Shown here: positions 33,642 through 39,382 of the stretch, one piece after another | How the letters are laid out: the number at the start of each line of letters is the position of its first letter | How positions within the stretch are numbered: the first letter of the stretch is position 1 | NCBI GenBank assembly: GCA_018433885.1 | Contig: JAHDQK010000053.1 | Coordinates: forward strand, 1 to 39,382 | Origin: Candidatus Cloacimonadota bacterium | Lineage (GTDB): Bacteria; Cloacimonadota; Cloacimonadia; Cloacimonadales; Cloacimonadaceae | DNA length: 39,382 bases | Direction of reading: 5' to 3' | Made by a program: the position numbers and the translations under genes | Notes under the pieces: model-generated | Told to the model about the DNA's origin: nothing | Database searches by the model: none | What the model saw: only the letters and a program-made list of their open reading frames with translations

Positions 33642-35264
33642 TTGGATAAACGTACCCTTACCGCCCTATTACTCATGTTGGTTTTATACTTGGTATTCGA
33701 CCAATTTGTCTGGAAACCCCAAAGACAAAGCGCAGCTCAGGCAGCTTTGAGCGAAGAAGTAGCCACCCCGCCGGAGACTGCATCCACTCCGGATTCAACC
33801 ATTACCAGTCCGGTGGTAGTGGATAGCCTTTTCGCAACAGCCGCCAGCGAAGAAATAGTAGTTCTGGAAAACAACAAGCTGAGAGTAGAACTTAGTAATC
33901 GTGGCGCAGTGATCAAAGCCATCCGGCTCAAAGAATTCGAGTTTGGCGCGGGTGTTCAAGTAAATCTTATTCCTGAAGGCACATCCATATTGGGTTCCAG
34001 CATCTACAGCATGGGGAAGTCCCAGAATCTGGGAGATCATCTCTTTGTAGCCCAAACGGATAGTTTAGGCAAAACTGTTCGCTTCATTTTGGAAGGGGAT
34101 GGCGGTGCGTTGATCCAGAGAACTTACAGCTTGGATGATGCTTATGGCATCCACACCCAAGCTGAAATCCAGAACATGGGAAGCGTGAATGGAATGCGCT
34201 TTGAGCTTACGGCTGGCATCGCCGATAGCGAGAAGAACACCAAGAGCAAAGCTCAAGACTATCGTTTTATGCTTTATGCAGATAACGAGATTTTGAAGGT
34301 TCCGCTTTCCAAGATGCGCAAAAGTTCACCCCAAGGAAGCTTCGGCAGCTTCGGGTGGGCAGCTTCGCGCAGCAAATATTTCACCTTAGCGCTCAAAGAA
34401 AGCGAACCCGCGCTCAGCAAGAGCTTTTCCGCAAATGTGAATCCCGAAACCGGGAATCCCGGGTTTGCCTTGGATAGTTACCAGGAAATTGCCAAAGCTA
34501 CTTGGCAGCAGGGCTTTGTGCTATATGCGGGTCCTGCAGATCCCAGTATTCTGGGAGGCTACGGCAAGCAAATGGAAAATATCGCGGAGCGGGGTGCGAA
34601 TTGGTTGCGTTGGCTTACAAACATCATCGCCATTTTCCTGAGTTGGCTTCATGGCTACATCAGAAACTATGGCGTGGTGTTGATCATCCTCGCTTTGGTA
34701 TTGAAGGTAGTACTTCATCCCTTGACCCACAAGAGCATGCAGGCTTCATTCAAGATGCAGAAGATACAGCCTCAGATGCAGTTTCTGCAAAAGAAATACA
34801 AGGATGATCCCCGCACTTTACAACTGGAGATGAGCAAGCTTTACAAGGAAGCCGGCGCGAATCCGCTGTCTGGCTGTTTGCCCTTACTGTTACAGATGCC
34901 CATCTTCATCTCTCTTTACAATGTTTTGCGCTATTCGCTTGATATGCGTAATGCAGGTTTTGTGTTATGGTTAAAGGATCTTTCTGAGCCGGATCCTTAC
35001 TTGATTCTTCCCATCATCATGGGAATCTTTATGGTGATTCAATCCCTGATGATGCAGCCGCCGAAGACGGACCCGAAGGATATGGACGACAAACAGAGGG
35101 CGGCTCAGTCCTCTCAGAAGATGATGACCTGGATGATGCCGATCATGATGTTCTTCATCTTCCGCAACATGCCTGCCGGCTTGGTTCTATATTGGACAGT
35201 GTTCAATATCTTCTCGGTGATCCAGCAGTATTATCTGCTAAAACAACATAGGAATAAGGAATAG
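33642..35264 (+). CDS. yidC: Membrane protein insertase YidC
   Basis: The start is taken as TTG 33642, because AAGGAG (33630-33635) is 6 nt upstream and the first transmembrane helix (LTALLLMLVLYLVFDQFVW) follows at once. A GTG at 33609 lies within yidD without a ribosome site. The 540 residues have the Gram-negative layout: N-terminal TM, then a large periplasmic beta-supersandwich (about residues 70-320), then five TM helices with SWLHGYIRNYGVVLIILALVLKVVLHPL, GCLPLLLQMPIFISLYNVL and MPAGLVLYWTVFNIFSVIQQYYL. It inserts and folds inner-membrane proteins. Confidence 0.95.
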   Translation: MDKRTLTALLLMLVLYLVFDQFVWKPQRQSAAQAALSEEVATPPETASTPDSTITSPVVVDSLFATAASEEIVVLENNKLRVELSNRGAVIKAIRLKEFEFGAGVQVNLIPEGTSILGSSIYSMGKSQNLGDHLFVAQTDSLGKTVRFILEGDGGALIQRTYSLDDAYGIHTQAEIQNMGSVNGMRFELTAGIADSEKNTKSKAQDYRFMLYADNEILKVPLSKMRKSSPQGSFGSFGWAASRSKYFTLALKESEPALSKSFSANVNPETGNPGFALDSYQEIAKATWQQGFVLYAGPADPSILGGYGKQMENIAERGANWLRWLTNIIAIFLSWLHGYIRNYGVVLIILALVLKVVLHPLTHKSMQASFKMQKIQPQMQFLQKKYKDDPRTLQLEMSKLYKEAGANPLSGCLPLLLQMPIFISLYNVLRYSLDMRNAGFVLWLKDLSEPDPYLILPIIMGIFMVIQSLMMQPPKTDPKDMDDKQRAAQSSQKMMTWMMPIMMFFIFRNMPAGLVLYWTVFNIFSVIQQYYLLKQHRNKE

Positions 35265-35268
35265 TTTG

Positions 35269-36165
35269 ATGACCACAATCGATAAAAGCGGTGTCTCGGT
35301 GGAAGAGATCATCCGCAACTTCCGTCGTGAGCACAATATTAGTGACCACGAACTTAAATATGAGATAATCAAAAAACCAAACAAGGGATTCTTTGGACTC
35401 TTTGCAAACAAACTCGCTTTGGTGCGCTTTCAATTGCCAGAAAATGCAGATAGAGTAAGGCTTTTCACCGAGACTCTGCTCAATAAGATGGGTATTAGCT
35501 TTGGAAGCATTCTCACCAAAACTGAAGGCAGAACATTGTATCTTACCATCGAAGGCATCGTGGAAACCGGGTTCATAATCGGCAAAAACGGTTCCATGCT
35601 GGAGACGATTCAATATTTCATCAACCGTGTTTTCGAAAACGAGCGCAATATTGAACGCATCTACCTGGATGCAGACGGCTACAGAGAACGCCGGGAATCT
35701 CAATTTATCAGCAAATTCATCCCTCAGATCAACCGCATCAAGACCCAAGGCAAACCCCTCACCTTGGATCCCATGAGTGCCGGAGAACGCCGCATCATCC
35801 ACCGCCACATCGAAAAAGATAGGGGGCTTCGGACTCTTACCATCGGTGAAGGTGAAAACAAACGCATTGTGATTTTCTCTGCCAAACAAAAGGAAAGCGA
35901 CGTTTTAAAACAAAGCGAAGCCAAGCCTGCAAGCAAGAAACCCGAAGGCGAAGCCACGGACAAACCTGAGCGTCCCCGCCGTCCCAGAAGAGCACCGCGC
36001 CCTCAGATCAAGGCAGATGCATCTGTGGAAGCAGCCACTCAGGCTCAGGCTCCCGCAGATAAAACGGATACAGCGACCCTAAAATCCAGAGCTCCCCGCA
36101 AACCTTACAATAGAAATCGCAGACCCAGACCCAAGCCAGAGGTCCCAGCCGGAGACGATAAATGA
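35269..36165 (+). CDS. jag: Jag/KhpB-type RNA-binding protein (SpoIIIJ-associated)
   Basis: The 298 residues from ATG 35269 (AAGGA at 8 nt) contain the Jag-N domain (residues 5-50, KPNKGFFGLFANKLALV), a KH domain (about residues 75-135, GFIIGKNGSMLETIQYFINRV) and an R3H domain (about residues 150-205, LTLDPMSAGERRIIHRHIEKD). After residue 210 comes a basic, Pro/Ala-rich tail (PERPRRPRRAPRPQ, then RNRRPRPKPE) that ordinary Jag lacks. Jag proteins bind RNA and affect envelope or cell-wall genes. It overlaps the next gene by 4 nt (ATGA). Confidence 0.9.
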   Translation: MTTIDKSGVSVEEIIRNFRREHNISDHELKYEIIKKPNKGFFGLFANKLALVRFQLPENADRVRLFTETLLNKMGISFGSILTKTEGRTLYLTIEGIVETGFIIGKNGSMLETIQYFINRVFENERNIERIYLDADGYRERRESQFISKFIPQINRIKTQGKPLTLDPMSAGERRIIHRHIEKDRGLRTLTIGEGENKRIVIFSAKQKESDVLKQSEAKPASKKPEGEATDKPERPRRPRRAPRPQIKADASVEAATQAQAPADKTDTATLKSRAPRKPYNRNRRPRPKPEVPAGDDK

Positions 36166-36959
36166 CAAAAATCTTCAAAGTGTACGCCGGAAACTACTGG
36201 TCGGATGGCGGTGCTTTGATGGGTGTTTTACCTTACGCCATCTGGAAAGATAAAATCAAGACGGATGAGATACGCCGGCAGAAGATGGATCTGAATCTGC
36301 TCCTGATCGTGAGCGATCACCGCAGAATATTGGTGGATACTGGCTTGGGAAACCGGCTTACGGAAAAACAACGCGAGATCTATCAACCCAGCGAATTTGC
36401 CTTGCCTAATTCATTGGCAGAATTGGGATTTCGGGATACGGACATCACGGATGTGATCATGACTCACTTGCATTTTGACCATGCGGGCGGGATCATCACC
36501 GGTTTTGGGGATCATGACGCTCTCACCTTCCCCAATGCTACGTATTGGATCCAAAAGTCCGAATGGGAAGTGGCAAAAAACCCTGATGGTTTGAATAAAG
36601 CTGCCTATCAGTTTGAACAACAACTGCAACTCTTGGAGGATGCCGGCAAGATAGAATTGATCGAGGGTGAAGCAGAGATCTTTCCGGAGATCAGCTGCGT
36701 GAAAGGTGGTGGACACACCATCGGCAGTCAATATGTGCAGATCGACAGTCCGGAAGGATTCTACATCTATGCCGGAGACATCATCCCCACGAAATTTCAT
36801 AGCTCCCCCGCGATAACTTCTGCCTATGATGTGTGTCGGCAGGATACCTTCAAAGCTAAAAAACAAATCTACGAACGTCTGAAGGCAAAGAACGGAACCC
36901 TCTTGCTGGATCACGATACCCGGGAATGGGAGATACCCATCTCAAACCTTAGAGTATAA
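36162..36959 (+). CDS. Metallo-beta-lactamase-fold hydrolase
   Basis: The 265-residue protein has the MBL motif THLHFDHAGG (about residues 102-111), GGGHTIGSQ for the next His, AGDIIPT with the bridging Asp, and DHDTREWE at the end. It resembles AHL-lactonase/quorum-quenching-like hydrolases in the LACTB family, but the substrate is not certain. In this cluster the place after jag is often held by mnmE; here it is this gene, coupled by an ATGA overlap. Confidence 0.88.
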   Translation: MTKIFKVYAGNYWSDGGALMGVLPYAIWKDKIKTDEIRRQKMDLNLLLIVSDHRRILVDTGLGNRLTEKQREIYQPSEFALPNSLAELGFRDTDITDVIMTHLHFDHAGGIITGFGDHDALTFPNATYWIQKSEWEVAKNPDGLNKAAYQFEQQLQLLEDAGKIELIEGEAEIFPEISCVKGGGHTIGSQYVQIDSPEGFYIYAGDIIPTKFHSSPAITSAYDVCRQDTFKAKKQIYERLKAKNGTLLLDHDTREWEIPISNLRV

Positions 36960-36997
36960 CCCAGCCCGTTTTTTTGTAAGTAATTATCAAGATAAAT

Positions 36998-37053
36998 AAT
37001 GCCCTTTTCCTCTGCTAAACCCGAAGAGGTTTAATAGCAAGGGAAAGGGCATT
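36998..37053. terminator. Long imperfect hairpin, possible terminator
   Basis: AATGCCCTTT (36998-37007) pairs with AAAGGGCATT (37044-37053); further inside, TGCT pairs with AGCA and AACC with GGTT around CGAAGA. It lies 39 nt past the MBL stop and has only a weak T-run after it. Confidence 0.45.
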
Positions 37054-37115
37054 TATGACATCCATTTCGTTGTGAACTATTATGGGAGTCTCCGGGCTTT
37101 GCCACACCTTGCCTA

Positions 37116-37201
37116 ACCCATTCATCAAACCTATCTGGAAGCTTGGTCTGTGCAGTACGAACTGCAACAAGGTAGCTTCGCCACTGCTTCGCGGAATGGG
37201 T
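37116..37201. repeat. Foldable intergenic element, copy 2
   Basis: ACCCATTC (37116-37123) pairs with GAATGGGT (37194-37201); inside, CTTG (37142-37145) pairs with CAAG (37168-37171) and TGCAGT (37151-37156) with ACTGCA (37161-37166) around a 4-nt loop. The 86-nt length and the positions of the anchors equal copy 1 at 214-299. The outermost pair changed from G-C to A-T, and the closing inner pair from A-T to T-A, so base pairing is kept while the bases differ. Overall identity of the 83 nt between conserved anchors is about 61% by my count. Confidence 0.5.
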
Positions 37202-37284
37202 GGAGGTTTGAGGAAAGCTCTGGATTGCAGACACCTAACCCTTAAAAGTATCGTTTTGATGCGCCATTCTGCCGCGTCCACATA

Positions 37285-37307
37285 AAAGCCCCGCCAGGGG
37301 CGACACC
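37285..37307. repeat. Short palindromic repeat unit A (GCCCC..GGGGCGACAC)
   Basis: GCCCC (37288-37292) and GGGGC (37297-37301) form a 5-bp hairpin with a 4-nt loop, flanked by AAA and followed by GACACC. A related unit lies at 37371-37390. Confidence 0.45.
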
Positions 37308-37320
37308 GATTATAGCGAGA

Positions 37321-39249
37321 GTGCGTAGCTTAAGCGAAACCCCTCGTAAGGTGCGGACGCACACCCCCAAAAAGCCCTTCTGGGCGACACAAATACTGGA
37401 AACCATTATTATATCCCGTATCAGGTGGCAACCAAAATATAGTGATTTGAGAGCAATTCACGTAGAAGGTGATTCACACCTTAAGATTAGTAACAATATA
37501 ATTACTAAATATCCAATTGCTATAAGCAATAATGGTCAATTATCGTCGAATAGCATCATCAAGAACTGCTTGTTCTGGCAGAATGCCACGAACTTCATGG
37601 GCAGCCCTTACGATGTTACGGTCAATCCAGGATCATGCTTCTTTACTGATCCACAGATAACTGAAGATTATCACCCAATTTGGAATACAAACACAAAATC
37701 CCCTTGTATTGATAACGGAGACCCCGACCTGAATGCTAATGGAATTCCCTGGTACCTGGACCCCGAAGACCAGGACTCCGATGGAACCCGCAAGGACATT
37801 GGGGCATATCACAACCCTGCTCAACACATTAACGGTTATCATCGGCTATACAACTATGAGGTAAAGTACATCAGCATACCTGGAGTGGAAAACCATCCCG
37901 GCAATCAGGGTAGAAATACACTTCAGTACGTGTTTGATCTTCATCAAGGAAATAACTTATTAACAATGGACCCTCCCATCCTTGATCGTATAACCTGGAT
38001 TTACAATTCGGATACAGGTGAAGCGACACCGTTTGATACTCCCGTACACTATGTACATAGTCAGAACGGCTACAAGGTGAAACTGCTTTTTGGCGAGACC
38101 TTGGAGAAGGATATCGTGTATAGCGGGTTCTATCCCGGTTACACCCTAAATCCTGGCATGTATCATGCTGAGCTGAATGATTATACTACGAAGCACTTCA
38201 TCACGGCTCCGGATCAATTAGACGGCAATTGTGAGATCGATCCGAATACGGGAGTTCTGTTCAGGGAAACATATCTGGGATACTACCTTCCGGAAAGCCT
38301 GAAACCGTTTGATGCCCTGCTGCCCATACTTAATGATATCAAGGCAATACTGGCAGAGGACTGGGCATTGGTTCGGATACCCATCTTTGGCTATGATCCT
38401 CAACCGGGAGATCCCCCATCTGCTTACTACACAGATCTATGGTTGGGATCATACCTCATGAACAATGAAAACCTTGCCATAAATCACGGAGAAATGGTTG
38501 TGGTTCATTACATTGGAACCAATGATGTAGAATTCAAGCTTGGAGGCGATAATCCGAACCCGCCCTTTACTGATTCATATACAAGGGAAATGACTAAACA
38601 CTTCACTTACGAGGAACAGCTTGGATACATCCCTGTGTTTATCACCATGGATTTAAACCAATATGAAGATGGCAACAAGCCTACAGAAATTGCGCTGTTT
38701 ATCGATGAAGTATGCAAAGGGGCTGCTGTTATCAAAGATGGTGAAATCCAGCTTAATGCTTACATCACTAACGGAGATGACCTATCCGATGATTTGAAGG
38801 AAGTGGAGTTTCGCTTGTATTTTCCTGCCAAGTCAGCTAGTTCCATAGTTCCAGAATACGCTGTCTTTAACTTACAAACCGGAGTCTATGAATCTAAGAC
38901 AGCAAGAGTATCAGATTTCAAAGGATTCCTTAGGGTGCAGTTAACAAAAACGGGCGAGGTACTACCCCCCGCAGCAACTCAACTATTCCAGAACTATCCA
39001 AATCCCTTCAATCCGGTTACATCGATCAAGTATGATCTGGCAGAAAACAGCCAGGTGAGAATGGATATCTTCAACGTCAAGGGGCAACTCGTGAAAACAC
39101 TTCTGAATCAAGAAATGCTTGCCGGGACCCACAGCGTGATCTGGGATGGCAAAGATGGTCAAGGAAGATCTGTGTCCTCCGGTGTTTACTTCTACCGGAT
39201 GAGCTTGCCAAACAAGGTCTTGACAAATAAAATGCTACTGTTGAAATAG
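37321..39249 (+). CDS. 5'-truncated beta-helix surface protein with C-terminal sorting-like domain (likely gene remnant)
   Basis: The open frame of 642 codons begins with GTG in the repeat region, has no ribosome site and no signal peptide, and its first 25-30 residues translate the repeats. Real protein begins after about 37390 with beta-helix rungs (LKISNNIITKYPIAISNNGQ, NSIIKNCLFWQN) that end in a typical SPCIDNGDPDLNANG/RKDIGAYH cap (about residues 135-170). The middle (about 170-550) is of unclear family. The last 85 residues carry the sorting-like domain YPNPFNPVTSIKYDL to GVYFYRM. In a second frame upstream the sequence also reads NTGNHYYIPYQVATKI, suggesting a frameshift near 37435. 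The gene seems to have lost its 5' part at the repeat junction. Confidence 0.6.
   Translation: MRSLSETPRKVRTHTPKKPFWATQILETIIISRIRWQPKYSDLRAIHVEGDSHLKISNNIITKYPIAISNNGQLSSNSIIKNCLFWQNATNFMGSPYDVTVNPGSCFFTDPQITEDYHPIWNTNTKSPCIDNGDPDLNANGIPWYLDPEDQDSDGTRKDIGAYHNPAQHINGYHRLYNYEVKYISIPGVENHPGNQGRNTLQYVFDLHQGNNLLTMDPPILDRITWIYNSDTGEATPFDTPVHYVHSQNGYKVKLLFGETLEKDIVYSGFYPGYTLNPGMYHAELNDYTTKHFITAPDQLDGNCEIDPNTGVLFRETYLGYYLPESLKPFDALLPILNDIKAILAEDWALVRIPIFGYDPQPGDPPSAYYTDLWLGSYLMNNENLAINHGEMVVVHYIGTNDVEFKLGGDNPNPPFTDSYTREMTKHFTYEEQLGYIPVFITMDLNQYEDGNKPTEIALFIDEVCKGAAVIKDGEIQLNAYITNGDDLSDDLKEVEFRLYFPAKSASSIVPEYAVFNLQTGVYESKTARVSDFKGFLRVQLTKTGEVLPPAATQLFQNYPNPFNPVTSIKYDLAENSQVRMDIFNVKGQLVKTLLNQEMLAGTHSVIWDGKDGQGRSVSSGVYFYRMSLPNKVLTNKMLLLK
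37371..37390. repeat. Short palindromic repeat unit B (GCCC..GGGCGACAC)
   Basis: GCCC (37374-37377) and GGGC (37382-37385) form a hairpin with a 4-nt loop, again in the frame AAA-stem-GACAC. Between units A and B there is another inverted pair, GTGCGT/ACGCAC (37321-37326/37357-37362). It looks like a REP-type intergenic repeat, and the damaged surface-protein gene begins right after unit B. Confidence 0.45.
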
Positions 39250-39311
39250 TATCAAATGACTATAGGATGTCTTAAGGCCTTGTAAAATATGGGTTTTCTT
39301 AGGCATCTACC

Positions 39312-39359
39312 AAAATGAGAACGTGGGCACGGTCGAAAGATCGTGCCCTTACTCATTTT
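39312..39359 (+). terminator. Terminator-like hairpin after the surface protein gene
   Basis: AAAATGAG (39312-39319) pairs with CTCATTTT (39352-39359), and inside it GGGCACGGTC (39325-39334) pairs with GATCGTGCCC (39339-39348) around GAAA, with one G-T wobble. It lies 63 nt after the stop; the T-run belongs to the stem. It may act in both directions. Nothing else was seen in 39250-39382. Confidence 0.6.
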
Positions 39360-39382
39360 GTTTCCGGCTATCCCTGGCAGGT

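Larger units (their letters stand above)
36960..37320. other. Hairpin- and repeat-rich intergenic region
   Basis: After the MBL stop there is a T7 run (36970-36976) without a clear hairpin, then a long imperfect hairpin (36998-37053), the foldable element copy 2 (37116-37201) and a palindromic unit (37285-37307). A plus-strand frame 37082-37285 runs through the hairpins, has no ribosome site and is not taken as a gene. Confidence 0.6.

Noticed and set aside
37082-37285. 67-codon plus-strand frame in the spacer after the MBL gene
   Set aside because: It reads through the foldable element and the palindromes and has no ribosome site; although frame-aligned with copy 1 (PFIK and GMG in both), copy 1 stops soon after, so RNA or DNA structure explains the shared bases better.
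37321-37400. Authentic N-terminus of the beta-helix protein from GTG 37321
   Set aside because: The first codons translate repeat DNA, and there is neither a ribosome site nor a signal peptide although the protein carries a sorting-like C-terminus.
1-39382. CRISPR arrays, tRNA or rRNA genes, insertion sequences or prophage genes
   Set aside because: No regularly spaced direct repeats, no cloverleaf with a full T-arm and anticodon arm, and no transposase, integrase or phage genes were seen. A T-arm-like GGTTCAAGT near 465 has no matching tRNA body.

Overview
The window looks like a chromosomal segment of a Gram-negative, anaerobic-type bacterium of the FCB group, most likely Candidatus Cloacimonadota. 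The reasons are: a lipid A cluster with a fused LpxC-FabZ protein; large secreted beta-rich proteins ending in a C-terminal sorting-like domain with the NPFNP signature (two copies); the two-subunit GcvPA/GcvPB glycine decarboxylase; and a lone Na+-translocating decarboxylase beta subunit. The phylum is an inference from these traits, not from a marker-gene tree.

Layout. 1-644: the 5' tip of an unidentified minus-strand gene and about 600 bp without a gene, holding a highly foldable element. 645-7300 (+): gcvPA-gcvPB, then an OmpH/Skp-like chaperone, lpxD, lpxC/fabZ and lpxA, ending in a terminator. 7471-13102 (+): a Na+-pump decarboxylase beta subunit, cytidine deaminase, a PflX-type radical SAM protein, a secreted N-acetylmuramoyl-L-alanine amidase, a soluble histidine kinase and a PDZ/radical SAM/DUF512 protein; from the deaminase on, stop and start codons overlap. 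13178-20446 (+): ribH, nusB, a GT2 glycosyltransferase, a radical SAM/SPASM-like protein, a PP2C-like/TM/PQQ protein, a DUF4159 protein, an LpxH-like phosphoesterase, a cyclophilin, a PNPOx-like protein and a small protein.

20749-31842: mostly minus strand. It holds ppnP, a three-gene unit (a helix-turn-helix protein fused to a degenerate M29 aminopeptidase-like domain, then two secreted surface proteins), a VOC protein (+), an AraC/GyrI-like regulator, a Cache-domain gene with two frameshifts, and a beta-propeller lipoprotein. 32214-36959 (+): groES (with a half-degenerate CIRCE) and trxA, then the conserved rpmH-rnpA-yidD-yidC-jag cluster followed by a metallo-beta-lactamase-fold gene. 36960-39382: a hairpin- and repeat-rich spacer and a 5'-truncated beta-helix surface protein gene.

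Functionally the plus-strand blocks are housekeeping: C1 metabolism, outer-membrane lipid biogenesis (lpxD/C/A plus lpxH further on), envelope remodelling, riboflavin, membrane-protein insertion and protein folding. The accessory interest lies in four places: the HTH/pseudo-M29 regulator with its secreted proteins; the GT2/radical SAM/PP2C-PQQ/DUF4159 cluster between nusB and lpxH; two copies of an ~86-nt foldable intergenic element (214-299 and 37116-37201) that share an 8-bp outer stem with a compensatory base-pair change; and the decayed or frameshifted genes at 29474-30762 and 37321-39249.
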